A DNA stretch of 23,881 nucleotides, from NCBI GenBank assembly GCA_002397155.1, contig DGZR01000089.1:1-23881 (forward strand), read 5' to 3'. Made by a program: the position numbers and the translations under genes. This DNA comes from Firmicutes bacterium UBA4975 (GTDB lineage Bacteria > Bacillota > Proteinivoracia > UBA4975). This document shows, one piece after another, positions 6,350-14,781 of this stretch (its first letter is position 1; each line of letters opens with the position of its first letter). The notes under the pieces were generated by a model, which saw only the letters and a list, made by a program, of their open reading frames with translations, did not search any database and was not told the origin of the DNA.

Positions 6350-7063
6350 ATGAGCTTACTCATACGCCTTAATGAATTCATTAACTTTGAACTAATAATA
6401 CGCTCTCTACCTAAACTACTGGATGGGGCAAAGATTTCCCTCCTAATCAGCCTCTGTTCGGTCGTCCTGGGCGTCACCCTGGGCATAGTGGTCGCAACCG
6501 GACGCCTGTCCAAATTCTGGCTGTCCCGGGGCATAGCCAGTCTCTACGTCGCCTTTGTCCGGGGCACGCCGATGATCGTTCAGATCTTCATCATCCACTA
6601 TGGTTTAGCGGAACTGGGCCTGAGACTGCCGGCCTTTGCCTCGGGGATTGCCGCTCTTAGCTTTAACAGCGCCGCCTACATGGGCGAAGTGTTTCGGGGC
6701 GGTATCCAGTCCATCGATATCGGCCAGACTCAGGCCGGGCTTTCAGTCGGCCTAACCCCCTTCCAGGTCTTCCGCTACATCGTCTTCCCCCAGGCCTTCA
6801 GACGGGTCATCCCCTCCATGGGCAATGAGATGGTCACCCTGACCAAGGACTCTTCCCTGGTCAACTTCATCGCCATCGCCGAGCTGACCTACAGGGCCAC
6901 CTTGATCGCATCTCGCACCTACGAGTATTTCACTATGTATATCGGCATCGCCTTGGTCTACTTTGCCATCACCTTTGTCCTGTCGCAGCTCTTGTCTTGG
7001 CTGGAAAGGAGGATGGGGCCCTATGATACGAATAGTGAACCTGGAAAAAGCCTTCGGAGATAA
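6350..7063 (+). CDS. Polar amino acid ABC transporter, permease (HisM/GlnP family)
   Basis: This 237-residue inner-membrane subunit has about five hydrophobic segments. The family signature AFVRGTPMIVQ lies at 68-78. The cytoplasmic EAA loop that docks onto the ATPase is clear at about 124-150 (IGQTQAGLSVGLTPFQVFRYIV, then PQA). A single permease gene is present, so the channel is probably a homodimer, as in several glutamine/cystine importers. The ATG lies 12 bp after the binding-protein stop. The 3' end overlaps the ATPase gene by 41 bases in another frame, consistent with tight coupling. Confidence 0.93.
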   Translation: MSLLIRLNEFINFELIIRSLPKLLDGAKISLLISLCSVVLGVTLGIVVATGRLSKFWLSRGIASLYVAFVRGTPMIVQIFIIHYGLAELGLRLPAFASGIAALSFNSAAYMGEVFRGGIQSIDIGQTQAGLSVGLTPFQVFRYIVFPQAFRRVIPSMGNEMVTLTKDSSLVNFIAIAELTYRATLIASRTYEYFTMYIGIALVYFAITFVLSQLLSWLERRMGPYDTNSEPGKSLRR

Positions 7064-7745
7064 TCGGGTATTACGGGGCATCTCCGCCACCGTGGGCCGG
7101 GGCGAGGTCGTCGTCCTCATCGGTGCCAGCGGCTCGGGCAAGAGCACCTTGCTCCGCTGCGTCAACCTTTTGGAAGAGCCAGACAGCGGTGAGATTTGGA
7201 TCGACGGCGTTGAAGTGACCGCCCGCGGGGTGGAAAAGCACCTGGTGCGCCGGGAGACCGGCATGGTCTTCCAGCAGTTCAACCTCTTTCCCCACAAACG
7301 GGTTATCGACAACATCACCCTGGCCCCCATCCGGGTGCGGGGACTGACCCACAAAGACGCCGAGAAAATCGCCATGGAATTGCTGAGCAAGGTCGGCTTG
7401 GCCGATCGGGCCCGGGCCTGGCCCCACCAGCTATCGGGGGGACAGCAGCAAAGAGTGGCAATCGCCAGGGCCCTGGCCATGCAGCCCAAAGTCATGCTCT
7501 TTGACGAAGTGACCTCAGCCTTGGACCCGGGCATGACCGGCGAGGTCTTGGGCGTAATGAAGGAACTGGCTGCTGACGGCATGACCATGATCGTGGTCAC
7601 CCACGAAATGGCTTTTGCCCGGGAAGCCGGCAACAAGATTATCTTCATGCACGACGGAGTAATCGTCGAAGAAGGCCCCCCCTCGGAACTGCTGGTCAAC
7701 CCCCAGCACGAGGCGACCAAGGATTTTTTAAGCAAAGTACTCTAA
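7023..7745 (+). CDS. Polar amino acid ABC transporter, ATP-binding protein (GlnQ/HisP family)
   Basis: The 240-residue ATPase has Walker A GASGSGKST (34-42), the Q-loop in VFQQFNLFPH (82-91), signature LSGGQ (137-141), Walker B VMLFDE (157-162) with catalytic E162, D-loop SALDP and switch His194. It powers amino acid uptake by the two preceding proteins. The ATG at 7023 was chosen because AAAGGAGG lies about ten bases before it and family members start this way (MIxxxNLxKxFG). An upstream in-frame start at 6963 would add 20 atypical residues inside the permease gene. A strong terminator overlaps the stop codon, so the operon ends here. Confidence 0.95.
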   Translation: MIRIVNLEKAFGDNRVLRGISATVGRGEVVVLIGASGSGKSTLLRCVNLLEEPDSGEIWIDGVEVTARGVEKHLVRRETGMVFQQFNLFPHKRVIDNITLAPIRVRGLTHKDAEKIAMELLSKVGLADRARAWPHQLSGGQQQRVAIARALAMQPKVMLFDEVTSALDPGMTGEVLGVMKELAADGMTMIVVTHEMAFAREAGNKIIFMHDGVIVEEGPPSELLVNPQHEATKDFLSKVL

Positions 7746-7785
7746 AGCGGGACGGGGACAATTTCTCCTTGTCCCGCTTTTTCCC
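7744..7785 (+). terminator. Rho-independent terminator of the amino acid ABC operon
   Basis: AAAGCGGGAC (7744-7753) pairs perfectly with GTCCCGCTTT (7771-7780), and the T run continues to 7782. The stem begins inside the ATPase stop codon. Confidence 0.85.
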
Positions 7786-7827
7786 GGCACCAGCAAGGGA
7801 TGAATACAAAGTCCCAGGAAAGGGGGC

Positions 7828-8151
7828 ATTGCCCTGTCCGATTCCCTGAAGTGCAGCGTCTGCGGCCAGGATATCCGCTCACGAAAAGATCTGATTGTCA
7901 CCAACCGTTTCTTTGTCACCATCCTCACCCTGCATCGGGACTGTTTTAAAAAATCCCTGGACGAGGGTGTTTACCTGGGCCGCCCCGCCAATACCCGGAC
8001 GTCCAATATTGCCTTGGCAATAATCCTCGCGGTGGCCTTGGTTTACTACTTGTTTTTTGCCAGAAACATCTTGCTCTTGGCCGTGCTGGTCGGCAGCCCC
8101 CTTTACCGCTTTAATATCTGGTGGCGCTACGAGAGGAAGCTAGAGCCCTAA
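7828..8151 (+). CDS. Small zinc-finger-like membrane protein (about 107 aa), non-canonical start
   Basis: This frame has no ATG, GTG or TTG near its beginning, so ordinary gene callers would miss it. From 7831 it encodes ALSDSLKCSVCGQDI, a C-x2-C / H-x2-C set (C9, C12, H36, C39) that could bind zinc, then two hydrophobic segments at about 60-77 and 80-95, and a basic tail ending YERKLEP. The composition is protein-like, codon use matches the neighbours, and a terminator stem overlaps the stop. The purine-rich stretch AGGAAAGGGGG (7816-7826) could serve ATT at 7828 or CTG at 7834. Alternatively, a one-base indel near 7829 would join the frame to the ATG at 7800. No family was recognised. It probably sits in the membrane with an N-terminal cytoplasmic metal site (inference). 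Confidence 0.6.
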   Translation: MALSDSLKCSVCGQDIRSRKDLIVTNRFFVTILTLHRDCFKKSLDEGVYLGRPANTRTSNIALAIILAVALVYYLFFARNILLLAVLVGSPLYRFNIWWRYERKLEP

Positions 8152-8174
8152 ACTGGTCCTGGGCTCTTTTTTTT
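8142..8174 (+). terminator. Rho-independent terminator of the zinc-finger-like membrane protein gene
   Basis: AGAGCCC (8142-8148) pairs with GGGCTCT (8161-8167), followed by T to 8174. The stop codon TAA lies in the loop. Confidence 0.8.
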
Positions 8175-8176
8175 GT

Positions 8177-8227
8177 CAAGACAAAAGCATCCTGCCTGGG
8201 AAAACCGGACAGAATGCTTTTGTCTTG
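8177..8227. repeat. 14-bp perfect inverted repeat between convergent genes
   Basis: CAAGACAAAAGCAT (8177-8190) is exactly complementary to ATGCTTTTGTCTTG (8214-8227) with a 23-nt spacer. CCTTTTTTC follows on the plus strand, nine bases before the end of the convergent DUF2207 gene. It may be a second, back-up terminator for plus-strand transcription. On the minus strand the stem is followed by A rather than T, so it is a poor terminator for DUF2207 but could act as an mRNA-end stabiliser. Confidence 0.6.
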
Positions 8228-8236
8228 CCTTTTTTC

Positions 8237-9961
8237 TTACCAACCCCCGCCCCCGCCGCCTCCCCCGCCGCCCCCGGAGGAACCGCCGGAAAATCCTGAA
8301 GATGAACCGGGAGCGGTGGCCGAGGCTGCGATGGATTGGTTGAGGGTGCTGCCCAGGGTGTTGGCAAAGCTGGCGGCGGAGAAGGTGGCAAACCCCTCTC
8401 CCCGGTACCAGACGGGCTGGTAACCCTGACCGGCGGCGCTGGCTGCGGCCAGGACAGTGGCGAACTTTTCCGCCCACTGCTGCTGTACGCCCAGGGCTAG
8501 GGCGTGGGGCAGGAATTGTTCAAAGAGTTCCGGCGTCCGTTCGGGAGGCGCCGACCATTGGAGGTAGTCTTTTTCCGCCACCTCCAGAAACATTTTAAAG
8601 CCCTCAATTTCATCCATCAGGTCCCTGCCCTCCGGGGTGGGGGCTTTGATGAAGTGGGCGAAGACAAAAATGAGGATGAGCAAGACCAGGGTGGACAAAA
8701 CGGCGGCGGCTACGGCCCAAGGACCGCCGTTTCTTAGGGCGAAAACAAAGCCCAGGGCCAGCAGGCCCAGCCCCAGAAAGATCCCCGGCAGTAACTTGGA
8801 AAAGTTGGTCCTGAAGTACTTGCCCCCATTTAGTGCTTCGAGCCGTTTTTTTAAGTCCTGGATGGCGGTACTGAGGATATGGTGGTTGGTGTTTTTCAGC
8901 TCCAGGGTATCTCCGGCGGAGAAAAGACTGCGGTGCAGGGCCTCTTCTTCCGGCGGGGCCGGGGTCCCCTCCCGGGTATTGGTCAGGCTGAACTTGCGCT
9001 TTTTTTCTTGGTGGATTACCAGCCGGCCCAGGACAGCCAGGTTGATTATCGCCGCCGTAAAGGCCTTGTCGTCGTAGCCCATCTGCCGGATAAAGCGGAG
9101 GGCGGCGGGGGAAAAGCCGGGGGGAGGGGAGTAGCGGGGAAAGACGACTCCTTTTGCCGGGTCCCGGCCAACTTTATTCCAGGCGAACAGGAACATGAAG
9201 AAGGGGAGGACGGTGGCCAGGAGGGCGAAGAGGATGCCCAGGTTGTCCCGCAAAAACCAGAGGAGCTTTTGTCCTTGGCCGGGGACCCGGACAAAGCCCT
9301 TGGGCCAGCCCACTACGACGGTCAGCCCCTCCTTTGGGGCTAGGGGCCGGCTGGCGGAGAACTTTACCCCTGTTTCCGTCAGCTCCGCCCGGTAGTCACT
9401 GCCACTGTCTCCCGCGTAGCCGGTGTAGGCGGCGATTTCAGCTGCGCCGGGGGAAACCCCGGGAGGCAGTTTGATCTCGGCGGAGGCGGCCAGGATGGGA
9501 AAAGACCAGCCGTTGCCGGTGACGTTCCAGTACAGTTCATCCCAGTCGGGGAAAAAGCCCAGGACCCGCTTGACTTGGTAAGTAATGGCGTAAGTGTGCC
9601 GGCCCGGGGAGAGGAGAACGTCTTCCCGGCCGATGCGGATGCGGACGCCGTTGGCCATGGACTCCAGTTTGTAGTTCTCAGGCAGGCCGTCCCGGCGGAC
9701 TTCCAGCAGGGTAAAATCCACCTTGATCCGGTTGCCCTTTTTGTCCCTATAAGTAGTGGGAAAATCCCGGTAGATTCCCCGGCGGATCTCGATCCCCTGG
9801 CTCTCTACCTGTATCTCTTCGGTGACTTTTACTGTTGAATCGGCCCCTACTTCGATGGCGGCGTCGTAAGAGAGGATTTGTTCTTGGGCGGCCAGGGCCG
9901 AGCCGGGATAGAGGAGGAGGCAAAGGAGGAGGGCGGCCAGGGTCCTTACTTTTCTGCCCAT
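8237..9961 (-). CDS. DUF2207 family membrane protein with Gly-rich C-terminus
   Basis: This 574-residue protein begins with a signal peptide (MGRKVRTLAALLLCLLLYPGSALA). Next comes the extracytoplasmic DUF2207 beta domain, with its typical opening (SYDAAIEVGADSTVKVTEEI), RRGIYRDFPT, and the WNVTGNGWSFPI block. It has membrane segments at about 235-255 and 390-435, a cytoplasmic part between them, and a C-terminus of Ser/Gly ending in eleven Gly and a Trp, a hallmark of this family. DUF2207 proteins are widespread, nearly always beside lemA, and have no agreed function; an envelope role is inferred. The start overlaps the lemA stop by 16 bases, so the pair is coupled. The ribosome site before this ATG is weak, as expected for re-initiation. 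Confidence 0.88.
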   Translation of the reverse strand: MGRKVRTLAALLLCLLLYPGSALAAQEQILSYDAAIEVGADSTVKVTEEIQVESQGIEIRRGIYRDFPTTYRDKKGNRIKVDFTLLEVRRDGLPENYKLESMANGVRIRIGREDVLLSPGRHTYAITYQVKRVLGFFPDWDELYWNVTGNGWSFPILAASAEIKLPPGVSPGAAEIAAYTGYAGDSGSDYRAELTETGVKFSASRPLAPKEGLTVVVGWPKGFVRVPGQGQKLLWFLRDNLGILFALLATVLPFFMFLFAWNKVGRDPAKGVVFPRYSPPPGFSPAALRFIRQMGYDDKAFTAAIINLAVLGRLVIHQEKKRKFSLTNTREGTPAPPEEEALHRSLFSAGDTLELKNTNHHILSTAIQDLKKRLEALNGGKYFRTNFSKLLPGIFLGLGLLALGFVFALRNGGPWAVAAAVLSTLVLLILIFVFAHFIKAPTPEGRDLMDEIEGFKMFLEVAEKDYLQWSAPPERTPELFEQFLPHALALGVQQQWAEKFATVLAAASAAGQGYQPVWYRGEGFATFSAASFANTLGSTLNQSIAASATAPGSSSGFSGGSSGGGGGGGGGGGW

Positions 9962-10503
9962 GAGACTTCAGGCACCTGCCTTTCGGTGGCCAGCTCTAGA
10001 GTGAAGAACTCGGCCCGAGATAGACCGGCCAGCTTGGCGACGAGGTTGCTGGGAAAGGATTCGACCAGGTTGTTCAGTAGGCGGACAGCGCCGTTGTAGT
10101 AACGGCGGGCCAGTTGTACCTGGTCTTCGACCTGGACCAGTTCTTCTTGAAGGGTGAGGTAGTTTTGCGAAGCTTTTAGATCGGGATAGGCTTCGGCCAG
10201 GGCAAAAAGGTCCTTGAGGCCGGCGGTGAGGGCATTTTCAGCCAGGCCTTTATCCCTAGCGCCCCGGGCCCCCATGGCCGCCGTCCTCATTTCTGTCACT
10301 TGAGTGAAGACGGTCTGCTCGTGGCGGCTGTAGCCCTTGACTGTTTCCACCAGGGTGGGGATGAGGTCGCTCCGCCTTTTTAGCTGAACGTCAATGCCGC
10401 TCCAGGCTTCTTTTAGGAGGTTGCTCCCCTTCACTAACCGGTTGTATGTGATGACAGTGTAGAGAAGCAAAAGCAGGGCGGCTGCGCCTAGGATATACCA
10501 CAT
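9946..10503 (-). CDS. lemA: LemA family protein
   Basis: The 185-residue product has one N-terminal transmembrane helix (YILGAAALLLLLYTVITYNRLV) followed by a helical bundle. The LemA signature is clear: NRLVKGSNLLKEAWSGIDVQLKRRSDLIPTL, then ETVKGYSRHE, later AEAYPDLKASQNYLTLQEEL, ARRYYNGAVRLLNN and FPSNLVAKLAG. LemA proteins are membrane-anchored with the helices outside. They occur in most bacteria and their role is not established. AGGAGG lies eight bases before the ATG. It is the first gene of a two-gene unit with the DUF2207 protein and is transcribed away from the LTA-synthase-like gene. Confidence 0.93.
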   Translation of the reverse strand: MWYILGAAALLLLLYTVITYNRLVKGSNLLKEAWSGIDVQLKRRSDLIPTLVETVKGYSRHEQTVFTQVTEMRTAAMGARGARDKGLAENALTAGLKDLFALAEAYPDLKASQNYLTLQEELVQVEDQVQLARRYYNGAVRLLNNLVESFPSNLVAKLAGLSRAEFFTLELATERQVPEVSWAEK

Positions 10504-10596
10504 ATTTTCATCCTCCTGTCAGTTATCGCTACCGGCCTAATTTCAACATGTTCCATGGTTTTTCCTGCCGTCCCTTGAATTTTCCGCTTATTGCCC

Positions 10597-10624
10597 TTGC
10601 GGAGAACAGCCGCGGGGGTATAAT
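10597..10624 (+). promoter_or_regulatory. Promoter of the LTA-synthase-like gene
   Basis: A perfect TATAAT (10619-10624) lies 16 bp after TTGCGG (10597-10602), about 50 bp before the ATG. The -10 box is strong and the -35 box is weak. Confidence 0.5.
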
Positions 10625-10672
10625 TGATTTTGAATAGAGTCTGATTTATTAAAAACCTGGGGGTGGTGAAAA

Positions 10673-12607
10673 ATGAGGGGATATAAAAACTGGCTCTTGC
10701 TTCCTTACTTGGCCCTTTCCTTTATCGGCATGGAGGGGGTGCTGCGAGGCTTTACCGTGGGGGGCGGCGTTTTTTCTGCCGACCAGGCGATCATCGCCCT
10801 TTTTGCCTTGGCCTTGGCGGCGGCCTGTTTTCTCGTCTGTTCCCTTTTCGGCCCCCGGGTCAACCGGATACTAGCCGCCTTTTGCCTGGGCGGGGGGGCG
10901 GTGATTTTCGCTTCCCAATTGGTCTATTACAGCATCTTTACCACCTTTTACTCAATTTACTCCGCCGGAAATGCCGGCGGGATCCTGCAGTTTTGGCGGG
11001 AAGCCCTGACGGCAGTGGGAAAAAACAGTCCCCAGGTCCTCCTGCTCTTTCTGCCCCTGGCCCTGCTCTTGGCGGCGGGCAAGAGATTTATGTCTTTTGC
11101 CAAAATCCGCTGGGATTTGCGCTTTGTCCTGGGCGCTCTCTTGATAATCAGCCAAATCGGCGGCATCGCTGTCGTCCAGGCGGGACAGCCGCAGTCCTCC
11201 ACTTACGCCCTGTATTATGAAAAGAGCGGGCCTGCCATTTCGGTGCAAAAGCTGGGCCTAATCACCACCATGCGCCTGGACGGCCAGCGCCTGCTCACGG
11301 GCTGGACACCTCACTTTACCCCTCCCGCCCAAGAACAGCCGGCCTGGACCCCTCCCCCCCCGGAAAAGACCCCAGTAGAATACAACGCCCTCAAAATCGA
11401 CTTTGACCAGCTCCTGGCCGGAGAAAAGGACGAGACAGTTAAGGATATGCATCGGTATTTTGCCTCCATTCCCCCCTCGGAGAAAAATGACTTCACCGGC
11501 AAGTACCAGGGTTACAACCTCATCCTCATCACCGCCGAGGGCTTTTCCCATCTGGCAGTCCGAGAAGATGTGACCCCGACTCTCTACCGGCTGATGAAGG
11601 AAGGATACACTTTTACCGACTTTTACACCCCCATCTGGGGTGTCAGCACTTCCGACGGCGAATACGTGGCTTGCACCGGCCTCATCCCCAAGCACGGGGT
11701 GTGGAGCTTCAAGCGTTCGGCGAAAAATGCCCTGCCCCTGGTCATGGGCAATCAGCTCAGAACCCTGGGCTACCAGACAGTGGCTTACCACAACCACTCA
11801 TACAAGTACTACGGCCGGGATTTGTCCCACCCCAACATGGGATACACGTACAAAGGTATCGGCAACGGGCTGGAAATGACCAAGTCCTGGCCCCGCTCGG
11901 ACTTGGAGATGATGGAAAAGACCATCCCCGAGTACATCGGCCAGCACCAGTTTCACGCGTACTACATGACGGTGAGCGGGCATTTGAACTACAGTTTTTC
12001 CGGCAATGAAATGGCGGCAAAAAACAAAAAACTGGTCCAGGATCTGCCCTTTTCCGAACCGGCCCGGGCTTACCTGGCCACCCAGATCGAACTGGACCGG
12101 GCCCTGGAGTACCTGGTGCAAAAGCTGGAAGAGGCGGGAATCGCCGAGCGCACCCTCATCGCCATCAGCGCCGACCATTACCCCTACGGCCTGGAGCGCT
12201 CCGCCCAAGAAGAACTGGCCGGAGAGGAAATTGAGGAAACCTTTGACCTCTATCGCAACGCCTTCATCCTCTGGACTAAGGGCATGGAACCCCTGACCAT
12301 CGACGAGCCCTGCTCCAGCCTGGACATCATCCCCACCCTCTCCAACTTGCTGGGGCTGCCCTACGATTCCCGCCTGCTCATGGGCCGGGACATCCATTCC
12401 TCGGCCAGGCCCCTGGTCGTCTTTGCCGACGGCAGTTTTATCAGCGAGCGGGGCCGCTACAACGCCATCACAGGCAAGTTTTTCTCCCCGCCGGGAATCA
12501 GGGTGGGCCAGGACTACATCGATTCGGTGGCGGGAGCAGTGACCCGAAAAATTTACTATTCGGCCCTGGTGCTGGATAAAGATTACTATGCCAAAGTACT
12601 GCCCTAG
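10673..12607 (+). CDS. LTA synthase family protein (membrane-bound sulfatase-fold phosphotransferase)
   Basis: This 644-residue protein has an N-terminal membrane part (residues about 1-175, roughly five helices), a Pro-rich linker, and an extracellular alkaline-phosphatase/sulfatase-fold domain from about 275. The metal and active-site set of LtaS-type enzymes is visible: E289 in ILITAEGFS, the nucleophile Thr at 326 in STSDGEY (LtaS has a corresponding TSD), and D501/H502 in ISADHYPYG. Such enzymes polymerise glycerol phosphate from phosphatidylglycerol onto a lipid anchor, or transfer phosphoglycerol or phosphoethanolamine groups to surface glycans. Which of these applies is open. The gene is alone between its own promoter and terminator, and is flanked by other envelope-type genes. 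Confidence 0.88.
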   Translation: MRGYKNWLLLPYLALSFIGMEGVLRGFTVGGGVFSADQAIIALFALALAAACFLVCSLFGPRVNRILAAFCLGGGAVIFASQLVYYSIFTTFYSIYSAGNAGGILQFWREALTAVGKNSPQVLLLFLPLALLLAAGKRFMSFAKIRWDLRFVLGALLIISQIGGIAVVQAGQPQSSTYALYYEKSGPAISVQKLGLITTMRLDGQRLLTGWTPHFTPPAQEQPAWTPPPPEKTPVEYNALKIDFDQLLAGEKDETVKDMHRYFASIPPSEKNDFTGKYQGYNLILITAEGFSHLAVREDVTPTLYRLMKEGYTFTDFYTPIWGVSTSDGEYVACTGLIPKHGVWSFKRSAKNALPLVMGNQLRTLGYQTVAYHNHSYKYYGRDLSHPNMGYTYKGIGNGLEMTKSWPRSDLEMMEKTIPEYIGQHQFHAYYMTVSGHLNYSFSGNEMAAKNKKLVQDLPFSEPARAYLATQIELDRALEYLVQKLEEAGIAERTLIAISADHYPYGLERSAQEELAGEEIEETFDLYRNAFILWTKGMEPLTIDEPCSSLDIIPTLSNLLGLPYDSRLLMGRDIHSSARPLVVFADGSFISERGRYNAITGKFFSPPGIRVGQDYIDSVAGAVTRKIYYSALVLDKDYYAKVLP

Positions 12608-12612
12608 GACCG

Positions 12613-12638
12613 GCGGGAGGTTTTCTCCCGCTTTTTTT
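12613..12638 (+). terminator. Rho-independent terminator of the LTA-synthase-like gene
   Basis: GCGGGAG/CTCCCGC (stem about 12613-12631) with a 5-nt loop is followed by seven T. A wider repeat GACCGG/CCGGTC (12608-12613, 12641-12646) frames the whole element. Confidence 0.88.
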
Positions 12639-12678
12639 GTCCGGTCCCCTGGTAAAGTCTAACAATCGAGTGACACCT

Positions 12679-12707
12679 ATGACGGGCAGGGGCGTTTACT
12701 ATATAAT
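12679..12707 (+). promoter_or_regulatory. Promoter of the moxR-DUF58-DUF4129 operon
   Basis: A perfect TATAAT (12702-12707) lies 17 bp downstream of ATGACG (12679-12684, four of six consensus bases). AGGAGG (12732-12737) is nine bases before the ATG at 12747. Confidence 0.6.
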
Positions 12708-12746
12708 GAAAAAAAGCTCTCTCGCAGCTTTAGGAGGAATGACCGC

Positions 12747-13694
12747 ATGGATATGGAGAAATTTACCGCCTTTAAAGAAATAACCGCAGGCAACGTGGCC
12801 AAGGTGATTGTGGGCAAGGACAGGGAGATTGAACTGCTCTTGGTCGCTTTCCTGGCCGGCGGCCACGTGCTCTTAGAGGACGTGCCGGGGACGGGCAAGA
12901 CCATGATGATCAAGGCTTTTGCCAAGACCCTGGATCTGAGTTTTAAGCGGGTCCAATTCACTCCCGACTTGCTTCCTTCGGACATCACCGGCATTAACTT
13001 TTACAACCAGAAGAGGGGAGATTTTCAATTCCGGCCGGGTCCCCTCTTTGCCAACATCGTCCTCGGGGATGAGATCAACCGGGCCACCCCCCGTACCCAG
13101 TCCGCTCTCCTGGAGGCCATGGAAGAAAAGCAAGTGACAGTGGACGGGGAAACCCGCAGACTAGAGCGCCCCTTTATGGTCCTGGCCACCCAGAACCCGG
13201 TAGAATCCTACGGCACGTTTCCCTTGCCCGAAGCCCAGCTCGACCGCTTTCTCCTCCGCCTGGACTTGGGTTATCCCAGCCGGGAAGAGGAAAAGGCCAT
13301 AGTCCGCCGCAATCTGGGGGACCCCCTGGCGGCAATCGGTCCGGCTGTTCAAGGGGAGGAGCTTGAAACCCTCTTTGACCAAGTAGCCCGGGTCACCATC
13401 CATCCCGAAGTCATGGACTACCTGGTGGATATCGTCGAGGAATCCCGGGTGCGGGAGACGATCCAGTTGGGGGTTAGTCCGCGGGGGACAATCGCCCTCT
13501 TCAAAGCCTGCCAAGCCCTGGCCGCCCTGAGCGGCCGGGAGTACATCATCCCCGAAGACATCAAGTACCTGGCTCCCCACGTCTTCAATCACCGGATCAT
13601 CGCCCGGGGGGCGGCCGGCCTGGCCAAGTCCCGGGAAGTGATCAAGGGCATCCTGGAATCCCTCTTGGTTCCCCTGGAAAACCTAAGGGCGTAG
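12747..13694 (+). CDS. MoxR family AAA+ ATPase
   Basis: This 315-residue ATPase has Walker A VPGTGKT (46-52), Walker B IVLGDEIN with D108/E109, sensor-1 ATQNP (147-151), the arginine-finger region PEAQLDRFLLR, and a helical lid (MoxR AAA_lid). MoxR proteins act as chaperone-like remodelers, usually with von Willebrand A or DUF58 partners encoded next door, as here. They are implicated in assembling or activating membrane or envelope complexes and metalloenzymes. It is first in an operon with its own promoter. The DUF58 gene starts four bases after the stop. Confidence 0.93.
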   Translation: MDMEKFTAFKEITAGNVAKVIVGKDREIELLLVAFLAGGHVLLEDVPGTGKTMMIKAFAKTLDLSFKRVQFTPDLLPSDITGINFYNQKRGDFQFRPGPLFANIVLGDEINRATPRTQSALLEAMEEKQVTVDGETRRLERPFMVLATQNPVESYGTFPLPEAQLDRFLLRLDLGYPSREEEKAIVRRNLGDPLAAIGPAVQGEELETLFDQVARVTIHPEVMDYLVDIVEESRVRETIQLGVSPRGTIALFKACQALAALSGREYIIPEDIKYLAPHVFNHRIIARGAAGLAKSREVIKGILESLLVPLENLRA

Positions 13695-13698
13695 GGCA

Positions 13699-14781
13699 AT
13701 GATCTGGTATGTCCTGGGTTTACTGGCCCTCACCCTTGCCGTCAACCATCTGAGCCTGCTCCTTGGCTTTGTCGAGCTTTCTTACACCCTTACCACCGGG
13801 GAGCGGGACTACGAAATCGGGGAAGAGATCCCGGTGGTATCCACGGTGGAAAACAATAAGCTCTTATCCGTTTCTTTTCTCAAGGTGGAAGAGTACTTTC
13901 CCCCTGGGTTCAACCTGAGCAAGAATGTTTATAGTCTTTTTATCCTGCCCTTTCAAAGGGTAAAGAGGACCTACAAGATCTGGGGGCAAAAAAGAGGTCA
14001 TTACCGAGTAGAAAGGGCCGCTTTGGCGGTGGGGGACTTTGTCGGCTTTAGCTCGGAGAAAAAGAGCGTGGCCCTGGCCGAGGGGATTGTCATCCTGCCG
14101 AAAAAGGCGAAACTGGCGGAGAGCATAGTCCCCCTGGGTCCCACGGGGGGAGATATTTCGGTGCGCCGCTGGATAATCGACGATCCCCTGATGACCATCG
14201 GCGTCCGGGAATACACGGGCAACGAGCCCCAGCGCTTTATCCACTGGCCTTCGACGGCCAAGCAAGGGGAGCTGATGGTGAAGAAATTTGACTTTACAAC
14301 CGATAATTCGGCTTTGATCATTCTAAACGTCGAGACGAGAAAGCCCTGCTGGCTGTCGATTGAAGAGGAGCTGATCGACGAAGCCGTTTCTCTGGCTCGG
14401 GGCATCATGGAGGAATTTGAAGAACTGAAGGTGCCCTATGGCCTGGCCACCAACGCTTACAATGAACAGACTGAGGAGAGGGGCTGCTACCGCCATCCCG
14501 GGCTGGGCAGGCGGCACTTGACCTCCCTGCTCCACACCCTGGGCAGCATTAACTTTCGCATCCCCGTCTTTTTTGAAAACACCCTGGCCGAGGTGGGGAA
14601 GAGGAGGGGCAATTACACGACGGGCGTGGTGGTCACCCCCCGCCTGCTGGAGTCCTACCAAGAACCCTTGTCCGCTCTGGCTGAGGCACTTCCCCGCACG
14701 GTAGTCATAGCAGTAGCGGATCAGGGGCTGGAGGACCTGAACGCCAAGATCATCAAGTACAGGGGCCGGGAAAATGTTTAG
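13699..14781 (+). CDS. DUF58 domain protein, MoxR partner
   Basis: The 360-residue protein has one N-terminal hydrophobic segment (about 1-24), a beta-rich region (about 25-140), and the DUF58 motif at 170-198 (REYTGNEPQRFIHWPSTAK, then GELMVKKFD). This is followed by a von Willebrand A-like fold beginning SALIILNVE. DUF58 proteins are nearly always encoded after moxR and are thought to be the ATPase's substrate or adaptor at the membrane. The gap to moxR is four bases, and the end overlaps the next gene by eight bases, so the three genes are coupled. Confidence 0.9.
   Translation: MIWYVLGLLALTLAVNHLSLLLGFVELSYTLTTGERDYEIGEEIPVVSTVENNKLLSVSFLKVEEYFPPGFNLSKNVYSLFILPFQRVKRTYKIWGQKRGHYRVERAALAVGDFVGFSSEKKSVALAEGIVILPKKAKLAESIVPLGPTGGDISVRRWIIDDPLMTIGVREYTGNEPQRFIHWPSTAKQGELMVKKFDFTTDNSALIILNVETRKPCWLSIEEELIDEAVSLARGIMEEFEELKVPYGLATNAYNEQTEERGCYRHPGLGRRHLTSLLHTLGSINFRIPVFFENTLAEVGKRRGNYTTGVVVTPRLLESYQEPLSALAEALPRTVVIAVADQGLEDLNAKIIKYRGRENV

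Noticed and set aside
11258..12397. Minus-strand frames opposite the LTA-synthase-like gene
   Set aside because: Shadows of a gene with intact active-site residues; no starts with ribosome sites.
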